The notes under the pieces: model-generated
The model's database searches: none
Seen by the model: the letters and a program-made list of their open reading frames with translations, nothing else
Told to the model about the DNA's origin: nothing
Assembly: GCF_001649575.2 (NCBI RefSeq)
Contig: NC_051435.1
Span: 4,671,191-4,735,190 of the forward strand
From: Kryptolebias marmoratus
Taxonomy: Eukaryota; Chordata; Actinopteri; Cyprinodontiformes; Rivulidae
Reading direction: 5' to 3'
Length of the DNA: 64,000 nt
Position numbers and translations under genes: made by a program
Part shown: in pieces, positions 10,460 through 22,400 of the stretch
How positions within the stretch are numbered: position 1 is the stretch's first letter
Layout: the number at the start of each line of letters is the position of its first letter

Positions 10460-11740
10460 TATTCTTAAACACCGTCAGAGTTTAAGAAATATTATGTATT
10501 GAACAAACACATAAAGTTTAGAAACCTACGTGTTTATTGTGCCTTTATTTTCCCCGAGTAAATGTTCAATTAGTTTTTTATTTTGAACAGTAGAAAGCGA
10601 AAATCCTAAACTTGATCCCCTTTAGATAGTTTGCACAAAAGTTACAAACATGAACAAAATGTTTTTTATACTTCATATATCCACTACATTTTTAGGAGAG
10701 GTGCTTAGATGAATATGTTTAAATAAAGTCTATTTTTAACCCACACTTTGAGTTTTGCAAGCTTTTATATTGACATTTTCTTTTGTGTTCCTGTCCTTTA
10801 GTTTGATGGATTCAGATGTAAATTGGTGACAGTTTGCACTCCACCTGTTTTATACAATCAAACCTTTAAAGTGGAAAATGTGAATTTAATGACAGTTATT
10901 CAACTTTCGACTCCTTTAAGAGTCAAAAGCACATTTCTGGAGATTTTTCAAAACACCTAACATTTTCTGATATCTGAGGATGTCCTAAAATGTACACCAT
11001 ACTTTGCGGGTCTAAACTTGTGAGTTAATTCTTTACATGAACAGCTTGAGGCCTTAAACTCACTGCAGCTCAGAGTTGTGTGAATTAAATCTGATCTGCT
11101 GAGAGGTGTGAAGAACTGGTGACCTCCTCCTGTTTCCTGACTGCTGGGATAGACAGGATGACCCCACAGTCCTGAACACTTCTGACCAATTATACTCTGC
11201 AGAAAATGAGTGGGTGCCGTCTGAAATATGTTTTTTAGATTGCTCTACGTTTCCTAGTTTGGATCCATTTAAAGTATGATAAAAAGTAAACAATGTCTGC
11301 AAACCTTGAGGTTCTAAAATCAAAGTTCAACAAACAAAGTTTGACCTTTTTAAAGCTACACAGTGTGTGTGCTTCCCTCGTCTGATTTAAAACATAAAAT
11401 AAAAAATTCAATGCATATCAGAGGCTCAGTCCAAACATACTTCATGATAGATCAAAGCAGCCAGGGTTACTTTGAGACACTATAAAGTAGGTAAATCTCC
11501 AGACTGAAAAGACAAAATGCTGTGAGACCCCATGCCTGCCTGAGCAAAAAGCACTAAGAACAGGAAAACCCTCTTGCGTTTTTTTTAGGAAGCACGCAAA
11601 GACTGATGGGAACTTTTTTTCTGCTTCAGACAGAAACACACACCATCACATGCCTCAGAAGAAGGAAGTAGCCCGAACAATATTCATAAACAGATCAGCT
11701 CCTCCCCCAGTGTTGACTGTTTTCTGCAGGTTTTGTCTGA
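10460..11740. other. Intergenic spacer between the two methyltransferase genes
   Basis: About 1.3 kb with no recognisable gene or third methyltransferase fragment. It is AT-rich with a poly(T) stretch near 11580. The last 100-150 bases presumably hold the promoter of the second gene. That stretch is not GC-rich and lacks the CRE seen before gene 1. Confidence 0.5.
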
Positions 11741-11853
11741 ATGCTGCCAGGAAGGAGTTTGCTCTCTGAGTCAAGAACTTATAGACTTGCTCTTCGCTTT
11801 GAGCAAAGAAAGAAAAGATTTATTGTTTTTGGAGTGAGGCCAACTGAGCTGCC

Positions 11854-14822
11854 ATGGCTCACAGGCTTTTTGAAGGAAAAGAACACGCAGCCTCCTACTG
11901 GAAATACAGGATCTGTCCTTCAGACCATCTGATGCAACAAGTGTTGGACTTCCTACAAAAACAGGTCAGAAACATGTAGACCTTTGAGTTCTTCAGTTTA
12001 AATCTGCTAAAAGTAGATTTCTCTTTGGCTAAATACTAAATCTACCTTGAAATTAAACTGACTTCACTGCAACAAAACATACATTTGGGTTAATTCTCAG
12101 AAAGGGGATCCCTTTGAGCTGGCAGTGGATGTGGGTTGTGGGTCTGGACAGGGCACACAACTCCTGGCCAAACACTTTGCTGCTGTGGTGGGGACGGACG
12201 TGAGCCCTGCTCAGATAGAAGTGGCTTTACAACATGCTAAAGAGCCAAACGTAACATACAGGTGAGTGTCAGATGGTTCCCACATCCACCTGACTTAAAA
12301 AAACAATTATTAATCTGTTGGTTTTACAGATATTGAAATACAGTTTGGTATGATAGTAGCTGAGACTGATTCCCAACATATTCTGAGTGGATTAATTGTT
12401 GCACTCAAACATTCTTTTGCTAGCAAAATATCTTATGAACCACTGGACACATTTTAAAGAAACTCTCAAAAGGTGATCACTGGATTCATATCTACATTAA
12501 CCTTTGGAGTCTGCCCAATTCAAGATGGCTGCCACAGATAATCAAATTAAGCCAACACAAAAATGACTTTAACCTAGGCAAATTTACATCTATGGAGCTA
12601 AAACTTGGTGTGGTAGTAGCTGAGAGTCATTCACAACACGTGCTCTGATTGTGACTTTCTGCAGTTTTGTGTGAGATTTCATTTCAAGTCATTTACAAGG
12701 TTTGCCTAAATCAGCTTTAATTCCATTTCTGGCGTGAAATGGAGGCAATATCCTTAATTTTAAGGATATTCATTTTACATTTTTCTGTTCTTGTAAAGCA
12801 TTAGAAGAATCAAGTCGTAAAGAAGGTGTAAAGTCAGACTTCATGAAAAACATTCCAAGCTTACAACTGATTAATATGTCATGCTCATTCATTGACCCTT
12901 GCTTATTCAGGCAGGAACAAAGGTCCATGTGGGCCTCACAGCATGATCAACATTCAGAAGAGCAGAGGCCCCTCTGTTCCTGGTTAATGTTTGTCATCCA
13001 CATCTTTTGTGCTGTACGAAAGCTAAGCCTCAGTGAAAAGTTTCACTTTGTTCTCCTGTTCCGTCAGCAGACTGTGCGCTGCCGAGGAGCTGCCTTTCGC
13101 TGACAGCTCAGCAGACCTGGTGACAGCCATGTCTGCATTCCACTGGTTTGACAGGCGGCAGTTTCTCCGAGAGGCCCACAGGGTCCTGAAGCCCCGGGGC
13201 TGCCTGGCTCTGCTCAACTACACCCTGAATATGGAGCTCAGTTACTCTGACTGCTGCTCGCAAGCTCTGAACACCATCTGCAAAGAGGTGCAGGCAGAGA
13301 ATCTGTTCAAACAAACACTGAAACACTTCATCACATCTGTGAAAACAAACCCACTATCAGGCAAATGCAGTACTGTGCAAATGTCTTGAGTCATTTCTCA
13401 ATTCTTTCTGTTTTGCTTCAAAGCAGACAGGCTTTCTTGTAATCTTTTAAAGTGTGTTCAATAGATCCAGGCTTTCTGAAGGGGCTTTTGGACTTTGGCT
13501 GCTTTTCCACTCATGTTTCAGAACATTTTCAGAAGAAAATATGTTCTTGTTGATTATCCACTTGACTCTGACCTGTGAATTGTTTAGGCCTAAACGCAGC
13601 TATAAATGTTCTCTTCAAGCCCCCTGTTTACGTTTAGGAGCTTCATTTTTCCTCCACTTGTTCACTTTCCTCATTTTTTAAACACAGGCTGCACAAAATA
13701 TGTCGGGGTCCAAGAGATGGACTGAAAAATACAACCAAAGTCTAAAGCAAATCATTGAAATATCTTTAGAAAACCCCCAAAAAATGAATGATCAGGACCA
13801 CTTTCTAAGTTACAAGAAAGGCTCCAGTGCCTTAGCTTACAATGCTTCATCACCATCCAGTGGACGTTTGAGGTAAAACATATCTGATTTAAGCTGTTTT
13901 ATTTATTTCCCCTTACTTTCCACAGACTTATGTCCAAGAAGGTACAGTCAGAGCAAAAAAAGTGCTTTTAATAATGGCTGACTGTATAAAATATCTTTAC
14001 ACATGAATGAACACAAACAAAATCACACATGTTAAAGACTTTTGGTGTGTTGTTAGTGACGCTGTTTTTCTCTCTTAAATCAGTTTTATGCAGCTTTGAG
14101 TCCGTTCCGAAGTCCCAACCTTGGTCGAAGCTCCAAAGAGTTGTACAAGGAGGCATTTGAACTGATTCCATATCCTGTAAAGGAGTGGTGAGTGGCAGGA
14201 CGTTAGTAATCCCGCTTTCACACACACGTGGTCAAACTCACGGCTAATAGGACTATATCTCCATCCGAAACATGTCAAAGCAGTGCGTTTTGCAAAATAC
14301 AGGATTATATGCATACAGTATTCATGTGTTTTGTTGTTTCACAGGCATGAGAGTGTGTGGGACAGAAAACGGATGCCTCTGGCGAGCTACATGGGGTTTG
14401 TGGAGTCTTTCTCCTGCTATCAGGCTCTGCTGAGAGAAGACCCACAGCGAGCCCACACGCTGTCCCAGGACATCTGTCAGAGGTCAACAGCACTTCTAAC
14501 TAAAAGAATAAGACATTTTGAATGTTGCTGCTACTGCTCAAAAGCAAAAACAACATGTTGGATATTTATTTGGTGCAGTGATTAGTAACATCACCACTCA
14601 ATAGATGGTTGAAGATTTTGCTATATGAAAAATGAAACTGATTTAAAACCACCTGTTGTTGTAGAAAGATGGTGAGTTCTGATTCTCTCCCTTCTCCTTT
14701 TTCTCAGGTTGATGTCTGTAATGAAAGTGAGCTCCGCAGAGACAGAGGTGACTGTGGCCGTCCAATATTTCTGCCTTCTGGCCATCAAACCCGAGGAGGC
14801 GCCACCAACGCTCGATCTGTAA
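11854..14822 (+). CDS. SAM-dependent methyltransferase (type 11 family), gene 2, six exons, 281 aa
   Basis: Hand-spliced coding exons: 11854-11964, 12101-12261, 13071-13287, 14084-14187, 14345-14482, 14708-14822 (111, 161, 217, 104, 138 and 115 nt), all GT-AG, ending at TAA. Exons 1, 2, 3 and 5 match gene 1 exactly in length and every intron phase is the same, so this is a tandem duplicate. Motif I is VDVGCGSGQ at 46-54, with D70 in VGTDVS, EELPFADSSADLV after the second intron, SAFHWFD and RVLKPRGCLALL. Compared with gene 1, motif I has T52 replaced by S and F55 by G, exon 4 is one codon longer, and the C-terminus carries about eight extra residues rich in Pro and Glu. Exon 3 ends at a weak donor (gag|GTGCAG). 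Exon 4 after ...aaatcag starts FYAALSPF, aligned to VKKVLQPY in gene 1. No frameshift is seen. The substrate is unknown; a shifted substrate or expression site is plausible. Confidence 0.88.
12320..12775 (+). repeat. Dispersed repeat family, long composite copy in intron 2
   Basis: About 450 bases showing the middle module twice ('gtagctgaga' near 12357 and 12617), with the 5' modules between them ('gcaaaatatcttatgaacca', 'ttcaagatggctgcc') and the end module last. This looks like one truncated copy joined to a near-complete second copy, or an internal duplication. It lies in intron 2 of methyltransferase 2. Confidence 0.75.
13368..13830. mobile_element. Tc1-like-derived relic in intron 3 of methyltransferase 2
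   Basis: It begins with 'cagtactgtgcaaatgtctt', which is the reverse complement (with few changes) of the end of the relic at about 20612-20634. Further right, 'gaatgatcaggaccactttc' and 'agttacaagaaaggct' resemble the tail of Tc1-like transposase genes and the phrase 'gatcaggaccatttt' in the relic at 20.5 kb. No open transposase frame survives. The right limit is uncertain. Confidence 0.5.
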
Positions 14823-15340
14823 CAAAACCAGAGAAACACCAAGCAGCACGTTTTTTAGTTTCATCAATTAGTTTAAGTGAAAATGTCTGTTAGAGGCTTT
14901 GCTCATAAATCAAACTTATGAGTAAAATCATTTTTGGACATGTTAGTTGTTTGGCAGATTTTGACATAACAGATTGACAACATTACCTAAAAGACAAGCG
15001 ACACTCTCAGCTCACAGTTTTGTATGGATCCATCTCTGAGATGAAGCTGTAAGTTTAACTTGGACTGAGTTGTGTTTTTGTGTCTATATTTTTAAATTTA
15101 CAAGCACAAAACAATATCTTCTCACCAAAACCAACCATCTCCTGCTTTAAAGAGATGTTCTTATCCAAAACATCCACAATGTATTATTTACTCATCTACA
15201 CCTGAACACAGCATTCCTGTTACCCTGTAAAGGGTGACACTGTGATGACAGACATGCTAAAATTATTTTAGTAATTACTTAAAAGAGCATAAAACCCTTA
15301 GAATAAGGTGATTATGGGTTTGAATTTGTTTTTGACAGTT

Positions 15341-15357
15341 CGCCACTAGAGGGAGGC
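15341..15357 (+). promoter_or_regulatory. CTCF-like motif
   Basis: CGCCACTAGAGGGAGGC matches the CTCF core with one mismatch. It lies about 0.5 kb after the end of the methyltransferase pair and points away from the minus-strand motif at 4366-4383. Prediction from the motif only. Confidence 0.35.
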
Positions 15358-15998
15358 ATTTGATCAAAGCGCTTATTTATTATTTCTATAACTAATCATT
15401 TCATGTTAAAATGTCCTCAGATTGCAAGGAGAGACAAGGTGGAAAGTGTGCAAAAAACTTTAACTGGATATGTTATGTTTATGGCTCTACTGGCTCTACA
15501 CAATAGTTTGATGTACAAAGATCCACAGAAATCTGTCTGTCTGACACAGATCTCAAGCTTAATTACCAAGTCTTACACAAAAACTCCAAGTTTACAGATT
15601 AGTTTTGTATCAGAAGATGCAACTGAAAGACAGAAGAAGAACAAACAGTACTTTAGTGACACATTTTTACACGGGTTACTAATTCTGGTTACACGTTTGT
15701 GTGATCTGATCTGAAGAAATGACTCAGTGAGCTTTTACCAGGAGGTGTTAATAGAGTCCATTAGTTCTGAATGACAATGTTTTCATCTTGCTCTGAGACA
15801 TCACAGTCTTTTTGAGACACTTTTGTCCATGAAGACAAATATTTAACTTACCAGGGACAAACGTCTGTAAGAACAAGGACTTTGGGTTTTGTACACACAA
15901 GTAGGCTGCAATAGTTTACTTTTTTAAATTAATCTTTAACAAATATATTGTGCTTTTGGGTCTCTTTTATTATCGCCCAAAGTTATACAATAATATTT

Positions 15999-16122
15999 CA
16001 TTCCCAACACATACTCCAAGCATTACATCTCATGATATTGCATGCCATCACATAAAACATTGTTTTTAAGGTTTAACTAAAAAGGCTGCAACTCCATCAA
16101 TTTTAAAAATAAGATGACCTTA
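15999..16122 (+). repeat. Dispersed repeat family, middle-to-3' piece
   Basis: 'attcccaacacatactccaa' followed by 'aggtttaactaaaaaggctg' and 'aaaataagatgacctt' in the same order as in the longest copy at 58680-59075. Confidence 0.6.
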
Positions 16123-19100
16123 ATGTAAAACTGAAATATTTTTCCTGAAAGGGTCTGTATTTCATGATAAGCAAATGAAAAATAAACACTTAAGCTGAAT
16201 GTGTTATTGTTTTTATTATTTTCTTTCTTTAAAATGTAACAAATCACATCTTATTTAAACATTTTAAAAACCACCATGTAGATATGGAATTTAATTGTTT
16301 TTAAATGTGACTCTCTACAGTTTGAGGATATTTACATCACTTTGTAGCCTCTGTTAAGTAAATGAAGAAGATGAGGTGTAACGTGGTGCCAGCTGGCAAA
16401 TCTGAGTCTTCATCCTGTCTGTCGCTGCTGATCTATGAGCCTAAAATTCCACTCAGATCTCTTACAAACACCAGGCTTTTATCTGCTAGATTACAGCAGG
16501 AATCAATAGTTGTTCGTCCGCTGGGATGAGATCTGCTGACAAAATATGGCACCCGCTCAGCTTTAGGTGATTTATTCTCATTGATCTGTTTTTGAAATGT
16601 GGCCTTTCACACAACAATATGCTGTCAATAAAACACCCCGCCTATGGTCGTTTGTCCCACAGAGACTACGGATGTGCAGCATTTTCTTATTTGAAATGGC
16701 TAATAACCATGAATAATAAAGGAATGACACTTCTACTCTGCAGAAGTTGTAGTTAAATATACAAACAAGAGTTAGTCCTCATTTGTTTGAGCAACAAGAC
16801 ACATCCAACCATATTTAAATCAGTGAAGGATAATTAAACAGAAGCACAAGTCCTGAGCGTGAGGGTGAGTCAAATCTCTAATGAAAGAAAATTAAGTATT
16901 CTGTTTTATTTCATTAATGCCACACTCAGTACTCTTTTTATTTTTCAGATACTGCTGGATGACTTGGACAAACTTCAAACCAAGCAAGCTGTTCTGTCCA
17001 GCAGTGAGGACGTCTCCTGTGTCTGCTGGACAGATGCTTTCCTCTCCAGTGTGCAAATGTGTGAAAGTTTGATCAAAAATTAAAGCTTACAACTATGATG
17101 ATCATGTTCAGATAAGTAAAAAAATACCTGAACACAAGAAACATTCAAAATGTAGCATGCAAAATATCAAGTCAAAATGTCTACATCACAAAATAAAGCC
17201 CTTACTGTAATGTGTTACTGCATGTTTGTAAAAAAGCAAATGTTTCTTTTGATTTTCCAGCAGCAGGAGTCAAGGACACGCAGAGGAACAGGATTTGTGT
17301 CTCTGTGATGAATGCATTAGTCATGTTCTTGCAAAGAACCTTTCTTCTTAAACCAAGCAGACACCGGGCTCATATTTGGGTCATTTGGTCCAGCGGGGAG
17401 AGCAAAGCCTCAGGTGCAACACTTTGCTTCTACATGATTAAGACCAGAGCCACTGGGCTGCTGTCACTGCTGCTGCGGCTGCGGTCACAGTCTGATCTGA
17501 GCTGACACCCAGAAATGGCTTTAATACATTCAGAGGAACTGCTGGTAGAACAAATATGATGAAGGAAATAACTTTGTTCACTTTCCTATAAAACAGCATA
17601 ACCAAATAACTTCTTTATTAGTCCATCACTTTGATTTTCCTCCATAAATATCAACAAAACAACAATGATAATCCTCAGAAGAAGTCATTGCATCAAGGTT
17701 TGTGGAAGGGCTGGTCGACAGTTTTAGACAAATCAAGCTTGACAGTGTTGTGCACTCAAGCCTGAGGGGGTTAATCAAACATTAAAGAAAGCAAAATGTG
17801 CTGTCGTAGCTGAAAACTTTCTCTGCCAACTTTAGGTGTTTAAAGCTCATAAAAAAGACACTTTTCAAGGATGGTCCAGTGCCCAAGAGAAGACAGAGGT
17901 TGTAGAAAAACGTGTTTGATGTAAAGATACAGGAGAAACTCGATGGGCTGACAATTTGTAGAAAAGTCACAAAATACACTCAGCTTGAAACTTCCATATG
18001 TATAAAAAAGGACTAGCATTCTTTAAAAGAATGACAACAATATGCAACATTTTGCAGTGAAAGTGTTTTTCTTTATACACTCATTTGATCCAGGAATTAC
18101 CAAAATGATAAGTCTTTTTTTATTTATTTATGTTTTTTGCAAATTAGAAATAAGATTCTGCAGACTCAGAGGGAAACCTCCACCCTGAATGTAACACATC
18201 AAATATCATACAGAGTCCTTTAAAAGTGAGAAAAATGTTTTCATCTGTATCATTTTATAGAATGCTTCACAGTTCACAATGAGATTTGTTAAAAAATATT
18301 TGATTTATGTTTTGAGATGTCAGACAAATATCAGTAAAAGAGCAAAGGTTTGATGTTAAATAAACAGAACAACATGTTATAGATCTGAATATTTTACAAA
18401 GAAAAGCCCTGTTATGACAGTAAAATATGCAGTTTGGCTGAATCTCGGTCATGCAGGAAGATGAAAGTGTGTCGACATGTTTAATGTCTTTAAGAGAAGC
18501 CCGAGTATTTGTAGACAGCATGGCAGCAGGGGACACATCCTGATGTTTTCATATCTAACAGCAAACAGCTGCTTTTCCTGACTGAAGGTGAAAAATGTCC
18601 CCGTCACTGTTGGGCCTCCATTACAAACATCAAAGCCAAACGGCGCTAATTAGACTTTGGAATTTTGAAGAGGTTTCCGAAAAGATAAACAGAAGACTCA
18701 AATGTCTCATGAGGCATCTTGTGTCAGTTAATCCCCCTCCTTTGGGCAGAAGACCGTGACAAACTTTATTCTGAACAATCTTGTTTATGTTGCTCTGTGG
18801 GACTCTGAAATATTTTATTTTCTGAATTTTGTCCTCTGTGCATCACTTCAGTAGGGAGCTGATTATTTTCCTATTAGTTTGCTTTATAAATCATCACAAT
18901 TGTACTGTTTTGTAACTTCATTTAGATTTTACAAGGCTTCGTGTTTCAGGCTGTAGGGCGATAATGTTTTTCTCTGATGTAACGTTTGTTCTCTGTTGAC
19001 AGCCACTGAATAACAACAGCACGGAGTGAAGAGCACGGCGAAGAAAGAGTGAACCAAGCATTTTTGCAAGAGCAAACTCTTCATCATCAGAGAAAGCCTG

Positions 19101-20108
19101 AAGGTCAACACCTGTCTGAACAGATGTAGAAGAAATGCTAAATAATTTTGTTTCAAAATTTATGAGCTTTTCTCTATATATCTCTTCTGTTTTTACATTT
19201 CAAATCTTCTTATCTGACCCGGCAGGTCAGACAAGAGTGTGTTGTGGTTCACAGTGACAGGCCATGCCCTGAACCAGCTGAGTAAATCCTGCTCTCATCC
19301 AAATGCTTGGGGGTAATTTGGGTTAACTCCAAGAAGTAAATCAGAAGATTTTCTTTTGGTATTCAGCTCTGCTAGACCAGATCTTCTTTTTGTGAATAAG
19401 ATCATAATTAAGATGTGTGTGGAGTAATTCATACTTCTGTAATCCTCTTGTTCTGAAAACTGTCCATCTTCACTCTTCAATCATCACATCAAGACTGAGC
19501 AGACAAGTTTTTCTTTGAGATAAGGAGCTGCACACACAAAGCTTTTTACCTGAAGCTGTGAATCTGAATGAGGAAATAAAAAATGTAAAAAATCTACAGA
19601 GAGGACAAAAGAAAGAAGATGATAAGCTCAAGACATTTGGTAAAAAAAGCCATTCCAAAGGTGGTCAAAATAAAGCTTTAAATTAAAAGATATTTCAAAT
19701 CTAAAGGAGCTTACACAAAGAGATTCATTCCCACACATTTGACCTTTAACCTTCACAACTGAAAGTGTAATCCTAATTTAACCTTAATATCATCTGAACT
19801 ATATCAGTGTTTACCAGCATCCTTTTGGACTTGGTTGTCACACTTTTACTGAAGTACAGAAGGCCCATGCAGTATAAAAGGAGAAGTGTAGTGTGTACTT
19901 AGCTAAAACCTGTGTTTACATGTGATTCAGGTCCAAAAACTCTTATTGAATAATAATAATATTAAAAAAAGTATTTTAATAATTAATCAAAACTGGTCCT
20001 GTAGATCTGAACAAAATAGGTTAAACTTCCATGCTGGAATAAAATCAAACAAGTTTTAGACATTAAATTGTAATATTTGGATTCAGTGTCTTGTAAAAGT
20101 TTGCACAC

Positions 20109-20276
<168 letters not shown>

Positions 20277-20454
20277 AAGAAACTTGATTTGAGTTCTAAA
20301 ATGGACGATCTACATTTATACAATTAGTTATTTACCCTGCAATTACCTTTTTGATTTTGACACTTTCAGTTTATTTGGACATTTTCATGGAAATAAACTG
20401 TATAAAAATACCTTTTAGAAGGGTAGAAAATTATTTTCAGAGATGTAATTTTTT

Positions 20455-20634
20455 CAACCATCCAAATTTATTTGTACTTTGCAACCAACAAGCCAATGTC
20501 TGGAAAAAAAATATTTGAAAGTCTTTCAGAAAGCTTGAAGAATACTGATCAGGACCATTTTACAAAAATAAATGAATAAAATAAAATAAAATAAAATCAG
20601 TCTGCCTGATGACTTAAGACTTTTGCACAGTACT
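20455..20634 (+). mobile_element. Tc1-like-derived relic, transposase tail and terminal repeat
   Basis: 'tttgaaagtctttcagaaag' and 'gatcaggacc' resemble the C-terminal part of fish Tc1-like transposase genes. The element ends with 'aagacttttgcacagtacta', the reverse complement of the terminus seen at 13368. The internal (AAAAT)n run at about 20573-20597 interrupts it. Confidence 0.5.
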
Positions 20635-20769
20635 ATATGCTAAGTAATTCAAAGCCTATCCGTGGTGTTAGCAACTGTTCTGTGTATAAATAATATCAAA
20701 CACAACAATAATATTGTATATGCATGACTCGAACAAAATTAATAATTTCTGTTCAAAAATGATGGAACT

Positions 20770-21086
20770 TCCTGGAACTGACCAGGAACTCTGAGCGCCG
20801 CGGAACCATTTATCTGTAACCGTGTGTCCACACGGACAACAACAACGACGAAACACTTTCACTGCGCTTCCGTTGCCCATGACACCGGAGCGAAGTTCTG
20901 TCAGCTGAGTGCCAAATCAGTTTCCAGTCCCTTTCAGAACCCCAGAGCCCGGTTTGAGGGTGGTTTTGGAGCCGGAGGGGCCTGCTTCCATCCCGGCGTG
21001 GTGCTGCCGATCGGACCGCAGCTCGAACGGAGGACAGCAGCCGACTATGGTTTAGCACGAAGCGCTAGCTGCTCTGATTCAGAAAG
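20770..21086 (+). promoter_or_regulatory. Putative promoter and noncoding first exon of UBE2F
   Basis: A CpG-rich block (about 20795-21065, with 'gagcgccgcgg' and 'gatcggaccgcagctcgaac') stands out in AT-rich surroundings and ends at a good donor, gattcagaaag|GTAACG, at 21086/21087. The next acceptor upstream of the UBE2F start codon is at 24820/24821. In other vertebrates UBE2F has a noncoding 5' exon, so I infer that this is it. The transcription start is undefined. Open frames within the block are discussed in the findings. Confidence 0.55.
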
Positions 21087-21609
21087 GTAACGCAGAGAGC
21101 AAACAAGCTGCACTTTGTGCCAAACTTCAGCTTTAAAACAGGACACATTTAATTCATGTGCGGGGAAAGTAACCCCGAATTAATAGTTGTTTGTTCTCTG
21201 CTTCTGTCTAACTGTTTTTAGCAACATTAGTGAGGTGTTTTTATGGTAAAATGTAACCTGAAATCAGCTGCTTTTAGCAACACAACAAGTTCTTCAGGGT
21301 TGTTTATCCTTTAGTTTGTTTGTTTCATTAATAGTAAACATTAGCTGGATTTATTATTCAGATACGGAAGTATATAGATAGGCTACAGGAATTAGATGAT
21401 ACGACTGAATTAAGAATAATTTGTTGGTTTAATAATTAGGCTTGATAAGATAAAAACTGTAGGACGCAGGACTGTGTTGAAGTCTTGAATCACCCTTAGT
21501 TTGTAGTGTTTTTCTTTGAATTTAGAGTTGATTTAATGAAACATGTAAAATCCTGGAAAGGGACACAGTAGATAATAAAAATGCATTTTTTTTTTATTCT
21601 GTTACCTCT

Positions 21610-22400
21610 AAAAGTCAATTAGGCCATCACATTTTCAACACAGACTGAATTCTTTGGGCACACTTTTTGTAACTTTATTATAATGTCTTCACAAATAGTC
21701 TCCAAGGATATTTCAAAGCTCTTCTGGGAAAATTAGGTTGAGTTTTGTTTTGTTTTTGTCAAGGTGATCCCCCACTGTTTAATAATGTTGAGATCTGGGT
21801 TTAAGGAAGACTAAACTACGTCAGACAATATTCCAGTTTGTGTTTTTTCTCTCTGTGTGCTTTAATTACCAGAGATCATTCTTGTATCTAAAAGCAAACA
21901 GATATATTTCAAATATGATACTTCCTATGTGGTATTTTATGTTTCCAAACCTTCTCCATACACGTGGAGGACTGTTATAGATACTTAGATTTATATATAT
22001 TTAAAATGTTGGATTATTCATTTAATAAGACTTATTCTCATTCCAGTTGTTTGGCCTCCATTGACCTCTTCTCCCTTGTTTTGCATCTTAAGAATGACCT
22101 CTTCAAGGCCAGCTTCACTGAAACCATTTCTGATGAAGCTTTTAAGGTCAACTCAAAGATGATGCATCGCTCATGTCCCGTGTCAGCTCCTTCCTTAGAC
22201 TTTATTCTGTCTTTTGTTCAGTTTTCCCCAAACCTTTTAGGGATACACACACTTAAGTCCAAGTTATTTGCAAATTGCTCTTTGGGACTCTACTTCTTGG
22301 TGAAAAATTACTATTTTTTGGCTTGTCGAAACTGTTATTTTATTTTTAGTAGATGCAGCAAAAGGATTTGTAACAAATTATGGGTCTTTGAGACAGTTTG
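21610..22400 (-). mobile_element. Degraded Tc1-like transposon relic
   Basis: Read on the minus strand, 21620-21850 gives a peptide with NPDLNIIKQWGI followed by about 45 residues ending ..EDIIIKLQKVCPK, resembling the end of Tc1-like transposases (SPDLN..., then a PEDY-KKLQ-S-PKR type tail). In-frame stops show it is dead. The sequence further right (to about 22400) probably belongs to the same element, but no terminal repeats are clear. A 145-aa plus-strand frame over 21964-22401 is most likely the antisense of this relic. Confidence 0.45.

Larger units (their letters stand above)
14823..20080. other. Intergenic region between methyltransferase 2 and UBE2F
   Basis: About 5 kb without a recognisable gene. 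It holds a CTCF-like motif (15341-15357) and a repeat piece (15999-16122). Two open stretches follow good splice acceptors (about 16950-17080 and 17262-17505) but match nothing I know and have no consistent partners. The downstream end of methyltransferase 2's 3' UTR is not defined. Confidence 0.5.

Noticed and set aside
13680..13875. Possible exon between exons 3 and 4 of methyltransferase 2
   Set aside because: An acceptor-like 'aacacag' precedes it, but the frame does not align with gene 1 and the sequence resembles a Tc1-like tail.
16947..17505. Two acceptor-preceded open frames as exons of an extra gene
   Set aside because: No recognisable protein similarity, no matching donor/acceptor phase partners, and AT-rich surroundings. 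Listed only as part of the intergenic region.
14823..20080. A third methyltransferase copy downstream of gene 2
   Set aside because: I looked for the MA-RLFEGK start, the VDxGCGxGQ motif and the HWFD motif in this spacer and found none.
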